Origin: Poseidonibacter ostreae
GTDB lineage: Bacteria > Campylobacterota > Campylobacteria > Campylobacterales > Arcobacteraceae
Direction of reading: 5' to 3'
Assembly (NCBI RefSeq): GCF_009208055.1
Contig: NZ_WFKI01000009.1
Span: 12,888 to 76,887, forward strand
DNA: 64,000 bases
Shown here: piece after piece, positions 27,117-35,557 of the stretch
Layout: each line of letters begins with the position of its first letter
Position numbering within the stretch: position 1 is the stretch's first letter
The notes under the pieces: model-generated
What the model was told of the DNA's origin: nothing
Databases searched by the model: none
What the model saw: the letters and a program-made list of their open reading frames with translations, nothing else
Program-made: the position numbers and the translations under genes

Positions 27117-27197
27117 AAAAAAACTCCTTTCTTAAGATATTGCTTTGTAATATTAGTAATATTTTAACTAATTTTCTATTAAAATATTTTATCAAGA

Positions 27198-28820
27198 CTA
27201 ATCACGTCTTCTTCTTCGTGGTTTAAATTCACTTCTTGCACGTCTAGGTCTTAACTCTTTTTCATTTCTTGTTGATGAAGTTTTTTCATCTCTTCTTGGT
27301 CTTCTTTCCTCATTTGTTTTTCTTTTAAAGTCATTTCTTCTTGGAGTATCAATTTGAATGATTTTTCCTTTTAACGAGTTTTCTATAAATGAGTTGAAAG
27401 TGTTTCTTAAAATATAAGCTTTATCATGGTCTGGGAATATTTCAGGTAGTTTATACGAAAGCCATAAATATAAAGATATTTTTTTTACCTCATCTTCAAC
27501 AAGTAATAAATCTTTTTGAGTTATCGCTTTTTTCGGCAAGGTAATAGATGGTTTATAGTTACAAACTTTTTGTTTTACAACAGCTGCTATATAAGCTTCA
27601 TAAGCTTGCAGGATAATAGGTGACCTTGTTGTGATTGGAGCTTGTGCTAATAAATACTTATCTTCAAGCTTCATAGAAAATCTTGTATCAACTATTTTTG
27701 AAGCTGTTATCATAGATGAAATATTTGCAGCTATAAAGGGTCCTGAAAATGACATATTTTCAGCAAAGAACTTTAATATTTTTGTTAAAGATGTAGTTTT
27801 AATATGTGAAGATAAAGATTCTAATTGTTGAGCATTTATCTTAACTCTAAAAGGTGGTTTTATAGTTTTAATTGGCTGTTTATATTCTTGGCTTATATGC
27901 TTTAAAATATCTCGCCTAGTTGCGCCTAAAAACCCAGCTTCAAAATGTCCATATCTTCCTGCACGACCTGCTATTTGAACTATTTCATTTACTGTAATTT
28001 TTCTTCTTGATACTCCATCAAATTTTGTATCAGTTGTAAAAAGAATAGTTTTTATAGGAAGATTTAAACCCATTGCAATTGCATCAGTTGCTATTAGAAT
28101 TTGGCTTTTATTTTCTCTAAATTTTCTTGCTTCATCTCGTCTTACTTCAGGTGAAAGGTTTCCATATATTACAGACACTGTATAGTTTTTCTTAAGTCTA
28201 TGTCTAAGTTTTAAAACATCTGCCCTTGAAAAAGCAATCAACGCAGTTCCATCTTCTAGATTATCTAAAGATGTATATTTTTCATTTACCTTTAGTTCTG
28301 TTTTTCTTTTATGTCTTACAACTTCAAGCTCTTCGCCTAAATAAGTAGCGATTTTTTTAATAGCTTCAAGTGCATTTACACTTCCTGTCATTATTACTTT
28401 TTTAGCAGGACAACCAATAATTGCATTAACCCAAGCCCAACCTCTATCTATATCATCAAGCATTTGAACTTCATCAATAACTGCCACATCAACATCTAAG
28501 TCATAATCAATCATCTCAATAGTTGAACATACATGAGCAGCATCTTCATTTAACATCTGTTCTTCACCAGTGATTAATGAAGCTTCAATACCATCTTTTT
28601 TTAAGCCCTCATAACCCTCAAGTGCTAATAATCGTAAAGGTGCTAAATAAAGTCCTGAATTTGCTTGCTTTAATTTTTCCATTGCATTATATGTTTTACC
28701 TGAGTTTGTAGGACCCACGTAAAATTCTAGTTTTCTATTTAAGCTTCGTGCTAGAGGATATAATTCTTTTAAATCACAGTTTAATAAAGTGTGTAGTTGT
28801 TCTTGCCAATTTTCTTTCAT
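27198..28820 (-). CDS. Suv3-like ATP-dependent RNA helicase
   Basis: A 540-aa superfamily 2 helicase. Motif I is GPTNSGKT (36-43) and motif II is DEVQ (116-119) within VAVIDEVQMLDDIDRGWAW, both almost identical in form to the mitochondrial RNA helicase Suv3. The second RecA domain has ATDAIAMGLNLPIKT and QIAGRAGRYG. A Suv3-type C-terminal region follows, then a strongly basic tail (about 495-540, many Arg in RRPRRDEK and FKPRRRRRD) that suggests RNA binding. Suv3 unwinds RNA for degradation in mitochondria; the bacterial role is not established, and RNA decay is an inference. The ATG lies about seven bases after a TATAAT, with no ribosome binding site. Confidence 0.9.
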   Translation of the reverse strand: MKENWQEQLHTLLNCDLKELYPLARSLNRKLEFYVGPTNSGKTYNAMEKLKQANSGLYLAPLRLLALEGYEGLKKDGIEASLITGEEQMLNEDAAHVCSTIEMIDYDLDVDVAVIDEVQMLDDIDRGWAWVNAIIGCPAKKVIMTGSVNALEAIKKIATYLGEELEVVRHKRKTELKVNEKYTSLDNLEDGTALIAFSRADVLKLRHRLKKNYTVSVIYGNLSPEVRRDEARKFRENKSQILIATDAIAMGLNLPIKTILFTTDTKFDGVSRRKITVNEIVQIAGRAGRYGHFEAGFLGATRRDILKHISQEYKQPIKTIKPPFRVKINAQQLESLSSHIKTTSLTKILKFFAENMSFSGPFIAANISSMITASKIVDTRFSMKLEDKYLLAQAPITTRSPIILQAYEAYIAAVVKQKVCNYKPSITLPKKAITQKDLLLVEDEVKKISLYLWLSYKLPEIFPDHDKAYILRNTFNSFIENSLKGKIIQIDTPRRNDFKRKTNEERRPRRDEKTSSTRNEKELRPRRARSEFKPRRRRRD

Positions 28821-28826
28821 GTGCGT

Positions 28827-28848
28827 ATTATAATCAATTGAATATAAT
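28827..28848. promoter_or_regulatory. Overlapping divergent -10 boxes of helicase and trmA
   Basis: TATAAT at 28827-28832 on the minus strand points to the helicase gene, and TATAAT at 28843-28848 on the plus strand points to trmA. They are only ten bases apart, so the two promoters probably compete. The minus-strand box is so near the helicase ATG (28820) that its mRNA would have little or no leader. Confidence 0.6.
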
Positions 28849-28875
28849 ATCGCATTAAATAGCTAAGGATAGTTG

Positions 28876-30006
28876 ATGAATTGTGAATATTTTGGCAAAT
28901 GTGGCTCATGTACAATACATGATATTGGATATGAGGGACAATTGGATTTAAAAATACAAAGAGAAAAAGAGCGTTTTTCAAACTTTACAGACTTAGAAAA
29001 TGTCGATTTTGATATTGTAAGAGGTGATGAACAAAACTTCAGGAATAGAGCTGAGTTTAAAATATGGAAAAACTTTGATGAAAATGATAATCCAACACTT
29101 TCTTATGCAATGACAAGTATTGATAAAACTGTATTAGAAATATCATCTTGTCAAATAGTAAGCCTTGATATATCAAACTTAATGCCAAAACTTTTAGAAG
29201 AGATACAAAAAAATAAAACACTTTCATTTAAACTATTTGCAATTGAGTTTTTAAACTCAACAACAGGGGATATGTTAGTAACTTTAATCTATCATAGAAA
29301 ACTAGATGAGGATTGGAATGAACTTGCAAAAGAATTATCAAATAAGTTTAATATCAAAATAATCGGTCGCTCAAGAAAACAAAAAGTAATTCTAGAAAAT
29401 GATTACATAGATGAAAAACTAAATATCAATAATACAAACTATAACTTCAGATATATAGAGGGTGGTTTTACACAACCAAATACAAAAGTAAATATAGGAA
29501 TGATTGAATGGGTTTTAAATAATATCAAAGACTCAAGTAAAGATCTTTGTGAACTTTACTGTGGTGGTGGAAACTTTACTATTCCACTTTCAAGTAAGTT
29601 TAGAAAAGTTCTAGCAACTGAAATATCAAAAACATCAATCAAATCAGCAAAAACAAACTGTGAGTTAAATAACAATAATAAAATAGAGTTTATTAGAATG
29701 AGCGCAGAAGAGTTTGTAGAAGCCCTAGAAGAAAAAAGAGTATTCTCAAGACTTAAAGATGTAGATTTAAAAGCTTATGATTTTGACTCTATTTTTGTTG
29801 ACCCTCCAAGAGCTGGACTTGATGATACAACAAGAGCCTTAGTTAAAAACTTTGAGCAAATCATATATGTATCATGTAATCCTGAAACATTACATAGAGA
29901 TTTAGAAGAGTTAACAAAAACACATACTATTGAAAACTTCGCCCTTTTTGATCAGTTTTCATATACACATCATATTGAATCAGGAGTGATTTTAAAAAAG
30001 AAATAA
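28876..30006 (+). CDS. trmA: tRNA (uracil-5-)-methyltransferase TrmA
   Basis: A 376-aa SAM-dependent methyltransferase that makes 5-methyluridine, in tRNA position 54 for TrmA. The N-terminus CEYFGKCGSC carries cysteines. The Rossmann core has CELYCGGGNFTIPLS as the SAM loop, FVDPPRAGLDD, and the catalytic Cys in YVSCNPETLHRDL. The C-terminal end is TrmA-like (HIESGVILKK). The ATG at 28876 is preceded by AAGGA. It is transcribed away from the helicase and lies before the flagellin gene. Confidence 0.9.
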   Translation: MNCEYFGKCGSCTIHDIGYEGQLDLKIQREKERFSNFTDLENVDFDIVRGDEQNFRNRAEFKIWKNFDENDNPTLSYAMTSIDKTVLEISSCQIVSLDISNLMPKLLEEIQKNKTLSFKLFAIEFLNSTTGDMLVTLIYHRKLDEDWNELAKELSNKFNIKIIGRSRKQKVILENDYIDEKLNINNTNYNFRYIEGGFTQPNTKVNIGMIEWVLNNIKDSSKDLCELYCGGGNFTIPLSSKFRKVLATEISKTSIKSAKTNCELNNNNKIEFIRMSAEEFVEALEEKRVFSRLKDVDLKAYDFDSIFVDPPRAGLDDTTRALVKNFEQIIYVSCNPETLHRDLEELTKTHTIENFALFDQFSYTHHIESGVILKKK

Positions 30007-30033
30007 AAACATAATTATTTTTTAATCTAACTT

Positions 30034-30169
30034 TAAGAATTGGTACGTCATAATTCTTATTACAAATGTAGGTATCAATTGATTCCGAAGAAGAAAGACT
30101 TATTTTTCTTCTATGCTTGGTAACACAAGAAGGTTGTTAAGTGTGATTTTTATCACAATGACGTCATAA
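30034..30169 (+). promoter_or_regulatory. Flagellin leader with several inverted repeats and a CRP-like palindrome
   Basis: Between trmA and the flagellin gene: TAAGAATT (30034-30041) with AATTCTTA (30052-30059); palindrome ATCAATTGAT (30074-30083); AGAAGAAA (30089-30096) with TTTCTTCT (30105-30112); TAACA (30121-30125) with TGTTA (30135-30139); and TGTGA-N6-TCACA (30142-30157), an exact CRP/FNR-family core. The 9-mer ACGTCATAA occurs twice (30045-30053 and 30161-30169). I see no convincing sigma-54 or sigma-28 promoter. AAAGGA precedes the ATG at 30186. Confidence 0.6.
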
Positions 30170-30185
30170 ATAAAAAGGATTTATT

Positions 30186-32426
30186 ATGATTATTAATACT
30201 AACGTTTCATCAATTACTGCTCAAGAAGCAGCTACAAATACAGGTAAAAGTATAAAAAGTTCATTAGAAAAACTTTCTACTGGTCTTAAAATTAACAAAG
30301 CGTCTGATGATGCTTCTGGTTTAGCAATTGCTGATAAACTTAGAACTCAAGCAACTTCAATAGATCAAGGTGTTGCAAATGGTAATTCAGCTGTAACTTT
30401 ACTTCAAATTGCTGATAAATCAATGGCAGAGCAATCAAATATTCTTGATACTATTAAAGCTAAATTAATTCAAGCAAACACTGATACTACTTCAACTGAT
30501 GGTAGAGAATCTATTAGAAAAGATATTTCAAAACTTTTAGAGCAACTTGATAATATCGCAGAACAAACTAACTATAATGGTAATGTTTTACTTCAAGCTT
30601 CAGCAGGTGATACAGACGCTGATAAAGCTGCATCAGCTTCATTATCATTCCAAATTGGTGAATCTAAAAATGATATTATTTCAAATGCTTCAGTTCAATC
30701 AAATACATCAGGATTAGGTTCTAAAGATGTTTATTCTGAAGCTAATGGAAATAATGTATTTTCTGCTACAAGTACAACTACAGTTGCAAGTGCAGGAGCT
30801 ATTACTTTAAATTCTACAAATACAGATGGTCTTAGTACTCAAGAATCTGTTTCTTTATCAGGAGATGTTGACTCATTAACTTTAAAAGAAGGAATGACTA
30901 TATCAAATGCTGATGCAGCAACAACAGCTATTCTTGATGCGGCTGTTACTGCAGGTAACTTAACACTAACTTCTGGAACATATACTGTGCAATCTGCAGG
31001 TGAGGGTAAAACTATAGACTTATCATCAGTTGATGCAGTAACAGCAGATATTACAACACCAGCTGAAACGATTACTGTAGCAGCCCAAGATCTTACAACG
31101 ACTGTAGGGGATATTGTTGATACTACTAATAATACACCAACGATAGGTGGAGCATTAGAAACAGCTTTAGCTGATACTACTAAATTTGAAGATATTGGTG
31201 ATGGAAAATACAAAGCACTTACTGCAGAAACTATTGCTTTAGAAACAGGTGAATCTATTTCTTTACTTGATGCTACAACTGTAGATATTGGTCAAGGTTC
31301 TACTGTTCCTGCAGGGTCTAGCATTACATTAAATGAAGATGTACTTTCTGGTTCGGATTTAGCTAATCAACTTGCTAATACTGCGAAATTTGACTTAGCA
31401 TCAGGAACTGATGGTGAAGCAGGTGCTGTATATACTGTAAAGGCTGACTTTACAACTGATAACTTAAAAGTTGTTGCAGGAGAATCTATCACAGTAACTA
31501 ATGCTGAAGCTGTTAGTTTACCAGCAGCAACTGTTTCTGCTGCTGCAATGATCGGTGATGGTACAGTTACACTAGGTGGAACTGCAGTTGATTGGGATGA
31601 AGCAAATGGTACATTAATTGCTGAGGGTGGAACAAATGGAGATGATGCATTAGTTGTTTCTTCACCTACAGAATTAAAATTTGATGTAGTTGCTACTGTT
31701 GCAGCACAAACATTTGATGCAAAAGCTGGTGATACTGTTATAGTTACTGATACTACAACATTAGGTACAGGATTATCAGAAGCAATTATTGAAAATGCAA
31801 ACTGGATTGATAATGGTGATGGTAGTTATACTGCTATTGCAGATCAAGCAGGAATAGCATTTGATGATGTAGGAGATAAATTAGAAGTTACTAGAATTGT
31901 AGGAAGTACAGCAACACCTGCAACAACTGTTGGAACTGAGGCTACTACAATTTCAAGAGATGCAGAGGCAACAGCTTCAGCTGCTGTTTCACTATCATTT
32001 ACAACAGATACAACTGTTGATGTTACAAATAATGGTGCAGCTGCTGATTCTCTAACAGTAACAGGTGATGGTACAAATACTGTTTCTAATGGTGGAACAA
32101 ATTTAAGTGCTATTGCTGACTTATCTAGTGGAGAATTAACAACTGAACTTGCTGATTCATTCCAAGCTGTAGTTGATGACGCTATTACAAAACTGAATGG
32201 ATTTAGAGGAGACATCGGGTCGACTCAAAACCAAGTTGAATCAGCAGTAAGAAACTTAATGACTCAGTCTACAAATGTACAAGCAGCTGAGTCTATTATT
32301 AGAGATGTTGATTATGCTCAAGAATCTGCAAACTTCAACAAACAAAACATTATTTCTCAAGCTGGTTCATATGCAATCAGTCAAGCGAATTCTGTTCAAC
32401 AAAATGTTTTAAAATTATTACAATAA
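30186..32426 (+). CDS. Flagellin with very large variable central region
   Basis: A 746-aa flagellin, the filament subunit exported by the flagellar type III system. The conserved D0/D1 parts are the N-terminal 140 residues (MIINTNVSSITAQEAATNTG, SGLAIADKLRTQA) and the C-terminal 90 (ITKLNGFRGDIGSTQNQVESA, ending NVLKLLQ). Flagellins of this group are often around 300 aa; the extra length is a Thr/Ala/Asp/Gly-rich region of about residues 180-640 in which a beta-rich module recurs loosely (GDGKYKA..GESISLLDA, GAVYTVKA..GESITVTNA, GDGSYTAIA..GDKLEVTR). This should form big surface domains on the filament. A terminator follows. No second flagellin lies next to it. Confidence 0.95.
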   Translation: MIINTNVSSITAQEAATNTGKSIKSSLEKLSTGLKINKASDDASGLAIADKLRTQATSIDQGVANGNSAVTLLQIADKSMAEQSNILDTIKAKLIQANTDTTSTDGRESIRKDISKLLEQLDNIAEQTNYNGNVLLQASAGDTDADKAASASLSFQIGESKNDIISNASVQSNTSGLGSKDVYSEANGNNVFSATSTTTVASAGAITLNSTNTDGLSTQESVSLSGDVDSLTLKEGMTISNADAATTAILDAAVTAGNLTLTSGTYTVQSAGEGKTIDLSSVDAVTADITTPAETITVAAQDLTTTVGDIVDTTNNTPTIGGALETALADTTKFEDIGDGKYKALTAETIALETGESISLLDATTVDIGQGSTVPAGSSITLNEDVLSGSDLANQLANTAKFDLASGTDGEAGAVYTVKADFTTDNLKVVAGESITVTNAEAVSLPAATVSAAAMIGDGTVTLGGTAVDWDEANGTLIAEGGTNGDDALVVSSPTELKFDVVATVAAQTFDAKAGDTVIVTDTTTLGTGLSEAIIENANWIDNGDGSYTAIADQAGIAFDDVGDKLEVTRIVGSTATPATTVGTEATTISRDAEATASAAVSLSFTTDTTVDVTNNGAAADSLTVTGDGTNTVSNGGTNLSAIADLSSGELTTELADSFQAVVDDAITKLNGFRGDIGSTQNQVESAVRNLMTQSTNVQAAESIIRDVDYAQESANFNKQNIISQAGSYAISQANSVQQNVLKLLQ

Positions 32427-32453
32427 TCTTTGTAACTACAGTTTAAAACTCAT

Positions 32454-32487
32454 AAAAAACCTAAGTCATTTTGACTTAGGTTTTTTT
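32454..32487 (+). terminator. Intrinsic terminator after flagellin
   Basis: A run of six A, CCTAAGTCA (32460-32468), loop TTT, TGACTTAGG (32472-32480), then seven T. This is a textbook terminator 28 bases after the flagellin stop, active in either direction. Confidence 0.95.
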
Positions 32488-32555
32488 ATGCAAAAAAATA
32501 CTTTAAGAAAACATATGTAATAATTTAATATATGAAATAAATACTAGGTTCTATT

Positions 32556-32750
32556 ATGGAAGGAAGTCACATCCCAAAAGATATACTAAAAATACAAAAA
32601 AAACTAGCATCATTTGAGAAAGACTCTAGAAACTATAAAAAATATACAAAAATTCTAGCAAAACATATTAAGTCATTTTCTATGAAACAAAGAGTTAGAG
32701 CTCATATTAAAACTATTGAAACAGTAGAAAAGATTCAAGAAGAAAAATAA
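32556..32750 (+). CDS. Small basic helical protein (64 aa)
   Basis: I do not recognise this protein. It is 64 aa, rich in Lys and Arg, predicted mostly helical, with no Cys, no signal peptide and no membrane helix (for example PKDILKIQKKLASFEKDSRN and KQRVRAHIKTIETVEKIQEE). The ribosome binding site is weak (AGG ten bases before the ATG). It stands between the flagellin terminator and the recA promoter, so it would have its own transcript. The composition suggests a nucleic-acid or protein-binding peptide; the reading frame may still be chance. Confidence 0.5.
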   Translation: MEGSHIPKDILKIQKKLASFEKDSRNYKKYTKILAKHIKSFSMKQRVRAHIKTIETVEKIQEEK

Positions 32751-32794
32751 AAATCTTACAATTTGCAATATAAATCAACAATTCAAAATAAATC

Positions 32795-32803
32795 TGCTAA
32801 AAT
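32795..32803 (+). promoter_or_regulatory. Extended -10 promoter of recA
   Basis: TGCTAAAAT at 32795-32803 is an extended -10 about 40 bases before the recA ATG. No LexA-like operator is visible between it and the start; LexA is absent from most of this phylum. Confidence 0.55.
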
Positions 32804-32844
32804 TCCCATATAAATAAATAATAGAAACAAAATTAGGAAATAAT

Positions 32845-33888
32845 ATGGACGATAATCAAAAAAAATCACTAGACTTAGCTATAAAACAAATTGACAAAGC
32901 ATTTGGAAAAGGTACTTTAATAAGACTTGGTGATAAAGAAGTAGTACCAACTGAAGCTATTAGTACAGGTTCATTAGGACTTGATTTAGCACTTGGTGTT
33001 GGTGGACTTCCTCAAGGTAGAGTTATTGAAATATACGGACCTGAATCTTCTGGTAAAACAACTCTTACACTTCATGCAATTGCAGAATGTCAAAAAGCTG
33101 GTGGTGTTTGTGCTTTTATTGATGCAGAGCACGCACTAGATACACAATATGCTAAAAATCTTGGTGTTGATATTGATAATTTACTTGTATCTCAACCTGA
33201 TTTTGGTGAGCAAGCTTTAGAGATTTTAGAAACTGTTATTAGATCAGGAGCAGTTGATTTAGTTGTAATTGATTCAGTTGCAGCTTTAACTCCTAAAGTT
33301 GAAATTGATGGTGATATGGATGACCAACAAGTTGGTGTTCAAGCTAGACTTATGTCTAAGGCTTTAAGAAAAATCACTGGTTTATTAAATAAAATGCAAT
33401 GTACAGTAATCTTTATTAACCAAATTAGAATGAAAATTGGTATGACAGGATACGGAAGTCCTGAAACAACTACTGGTGGAAATGCACTTAAATTTTACTC
33501 TTCTGTAAGACTTGATATTAGAAGAATAGCAACGCTTAAACAAGGTGAAAATTCAATTGGAAATAGAGTTAAAGTAAAAGTTGTAAAAAATAAAGTTGCA
33601 GCTCCATTTAAACTTGCTGAATTTGATATTATGTTTGGTGAAGGAATTTCAAAAATGGGAGAGCTTGTTGATTATGGTGTTAAACTTGATATTGTTGATA
33701 AAGCAGGTGCTTGGTTCTCATACGGCGATGCAAAAATAGGACAAGGAAAAGAAAACTCAAAAGTATTCTTAAGAGATAATCCAGAAATTGCAAAAGAGAT
33801 TGAAAATAAAATCTTAGCAGCTATGGGTGTAAATGATGAAATAATTGATGGTGCAAAAGATGCAGAAGAAGATGAAGATTCAGAATAA
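32845..33888 (+). CDS. recA: Recombinase RecA
   Basis: A 347-aa RecA, the strand-exchange protein for recombinational repair. Walker A is GPESSGKTTL (about 66-75), then CAFIDAEHALD, Walker B LVVIDSVAAL, the DNA-binding loops around QARLMSKALRK and GSPETTTGGNALKFY, and an acidic C-terminal tail (AKDAEEDEDSE) that moderates activity. Length and motifs are normal. It has its own promoter and terminator, with eno downstream as in Campylobacter. Confidence 0.98.
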   Translation: MDDNQKKSLDLAIKQIDKAFGKGTLIRLGDKEVVPTEAISTGSLGLDLALGVGGLPQGRVIEIYGPESSGKTTLTLHAIAECQKAGGVCAFIDAEHALDTQYAKNLGVDIDNLLVSQPDFGEQALEILETVIRSGAVDLVVIDSVAALTPKVEIDGDMDDQQVGVQARLMSKALRKITGLLNKMQCTVIFINQIRMKIGMTGYGSPETTTGGNALKFYSSVRLDIRRIATLKQGENSIGNRVKVKVVKNKVAAPFKLAEFDIMFGEGISKMGELVDYGVKLDIVDKAGAWFSYGDAKIGQGKENSKVFLRDNPEIAKEIENKILAAMGVNDEIIDGAKDAEEDEDSE

Positions 33889-33899
33889 TAATTAATAAT

Positions 33900-33925
33900 C
33901 AAAGAGAACTTTCTCTTTGGTTTTA
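33900..33925 (+). terminator. Intrinsic terminator after recA
   Basis: CAAAGAGAA (33900-33908) and TTCTCTTTG (33911-33919) form a stem with a very short loop, followed by a short T run. It lies 12 bases after the recA stop. Confidence 0.75.
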
Positions 33926-33994
33926 TAGCCTTTTATATAACAAGACAAACTACAAAACACAACTTGCAAAAGCAAACAAAAATCAAATTTTAGA

Positions 33995-34000
33995 TATAAT
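33995..34000 (+). promoter_or_regulatory. -10 box of eno
   Basis: TATAAT at 33995-34000 stands about 30 bases before the GTG start, with AGGAG at 34020-34024 as the ribosome binding site. No clear -35 box. Confidence 0.6.
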
Positions 34001-34030
34001 AATACAAATTATGAAGAATAGGAGAACTAC

Positions 34031-35305
34031 GTGGTATTTATTGACAATGTATACGCAGACGAAGTATTAGATTCAAGAGGAAACCCAACAGTTAGAGCAA
34101 CTGTTATATTAAGTGATGGAACAAAAGAAAGCGCGATTGTACCAAGTGGTGCAAGTACTGGAAAAAGAGAAGCTTTAGAATTAAGAGATGGCGATGCTAG
34201 ATTTTTAGGAAAAGGTGTTTTAAAAGCAGTTGAAAATGTAAATACTACTATTGCTGATGAATTATTAGGAATGAGTCCTTATAATCAAGCAGAGATTGAT
34301 GCTACGATGAAAGATATTGATGGTACTAGTAATTATGCTAAATTAGGAGCTAATGCTGTTTTAGGTGTATCTATGGCAGTTGCACGTGCTGCAGCAGCAT
34401 CTTTAAATATTCCATTATATAGATATCTTGGAGGTGCAAATGCTATGACTATGCCTGTACCTATGTTTAATATCATTAATGGTGGAGAGCATGCTAATAA
34501 CTCTGTTGATTTCCAAGAGTATATGATTATGCCAGTTGGTTTTGAAAACTTCAATGAAGGATTAAGAGCAACTGCTGAAATTTATCAGCACTTAAAAAAA
34601 GTGATTGATGAGATGGGTGAATCAACTGCTGTTGGTGATGAGGGTGGATTTGCTCCAAACTTAAAATCAAACGAAGAGCCTTTAGAAGTAATTGTTAAAG
34701 CTATAGAAAAAGCTGGATATGTTCCTGGTGAGCAAATTGCACTTGCACTTGATATTGCTGCTTCTGAGCTTATTAATGACAAAGGTCTTTATGTATTAAA
34801 ATCTGAAAATAGAGAAATTACATCAGAAGAATTAGTAAACTACTATGCTGATTTATGTGCTAAATATCCAATCGTTTCTATCGAAGATGGATTAAGTGAA
34901 GATGATTGGGATGGATGGAAAATCTTAACTGATGTTTTAGGAGATAAAGTTCAATTAGTTGGAGATGATTTATTTGTTACTAATGCTTCAATTTTAAATG
35001 AAGGTATTAACAAAAATATCGCAAACTCAATTTTAATTAAACCAAATCAAATTGGAACAGTTTCTGAAACTATGTTAACAATTAGATTAGCACAAAGAAA
35101 CAATTATAATTGTGTAATGTCACATAGATCAGGTGAAAGTGAAGATGCATTTATTGCTGATTTTGCTGTTGCATTAAACTGTGGTCAAATCAAAACAGGT
35201 TCAACTGCAAGAAGTGATAGAATCGCTAAATATAATAGATTATTAGAAATCGGTGCTGAAATTGCCTATGCAGAATATTTAGGAAAAACACCTTTTTCTA
35301 AATAA
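34031..35305 (+). CDS. eno: Enolase
   Basis: A 424-aa phosphopyruvate hydratase, converting 2-phosphoglycerate to phosphoenolpyruvate in glycolysis or gluconeogenesis. Motifs: DEVLDSRGNPTVRATV at the N-terminus, GGEHANNSVDFQEYMIMP, the acid GDEGGFAPNL, metal ligands in LALDIAASE, SIEDGLSEDDW and LVGDDLFVTN, the catalytic Lys in LIKPNQIGTVSET, and SHRSGESED. Translation begins with GTG at 34031, seven bases after AGGAG. It starts a small operon with the FtsB-like and AMIN genes. Confidence 0.98.
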   Translation: MVFIDNVYADEVLDSRGNPTVRATVILSDGTKESAIVPSGASTGKREALELRDGDARFLGKGVLKAVENVNTTIADELLGMSPYNQAEIDATMKDIDGTSNYAKLGANAVLGVSMAVARAAAASLNIPLYRYLGGANAMTMPVPMFNIINGGEHANNSVDFQEYMIMPVGFENFNEGLRATAEIYQHLKKVIDEMGESTAVGDEGGFAPNLKSNEEPLEVIVKAIEKAGYVPGEQIALALDIAASELINDKGLYVLKSENREITSEELVNYYADLCAKYPIVSIEDGLSEDDWDGWKILTDVLGDKVQLVGDDLFVTNASILNEGINKNIANSILIKPNQIGTVSETMLTIRLAQRNNYNCVMSHRSGESEDAFIADFAVALNCGQIKTGSTARSDRIAKYNRLLEIGAEIAYAEYLGKTPFSK

Positions 35306-35314
35306 TATAAATTT

Positions 35315-35557
35315 ATGAAAAATTTTTTACGTAATTATAAGAAGTTTATAGTAATTGCAATGTTCTCTATTGCTCTTACTATATTTCTTTCTTATCACGT
35401 AGCTAATACTCTTTTTGGAGATAATTCTTTAGAGGTTTATAGCTCTTTAAAAAATAAGAAAATTTATTTAGAAGAAGAGATTGTTAGACTTCAAGAAGAT
35501 AATGCCTATTTACAAAAAGAATATTTTGAACTAAAAAATCTGGAGCCAGAAGAATGA
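35315..35557 (+). CDS. FtsB/DivIC-like septum formation protein
   Basis: An 80-aa bitopic membrane protein: short basic N-terminus, one helix (IVIAMFSIALTIFLSYHVA, about 13-32), then a periplasmic coiled coil (about 40-75: SLKNKKIYLEEEIVRLQEDN). This matches the layout of FtsB, which links FtsL and FtsQ in the divisome. Identity is low, so the call rests on layout and on its place after eno, as in other Campylobacterota. Its end overlaps the AMIN gene by four bases. Confidence 0.75.
   Translation: MKNFLRNYKKFIVIAMFSIALTIFLSYHVANTLFGDNSLEVYSSLKNKKIYLEEEIVRLQEDNAYLQKEYFELKNLEPEE

Noticed and set aside
27158..27188. AATATTTTAA / TTAAAATATT inverted repeat after the helicase gene
   Set aside because: A pure A/T stem with an 11-base loop can occur by chance in such AT-rich DNA; too weak to call a terminator.
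30034..30169. Sigma-54 (TGG-N10-GC) or sigma-28 promoter for flagellin
   Set aside because: TGG occurs at 30042 and 30119 but no GC stands ten bases further; CCGA near 30085 lacks a matching -35. No confident box could be called.
30839..31213. A 124-codon open frame antisense to the flagellin insert (and another at 31844-32215)
   Set aside because: Its composition mirrors the Thr/Ala-rich sense strand and no ribosome binding site or promoter is seen; it is a by-product of biased codons.
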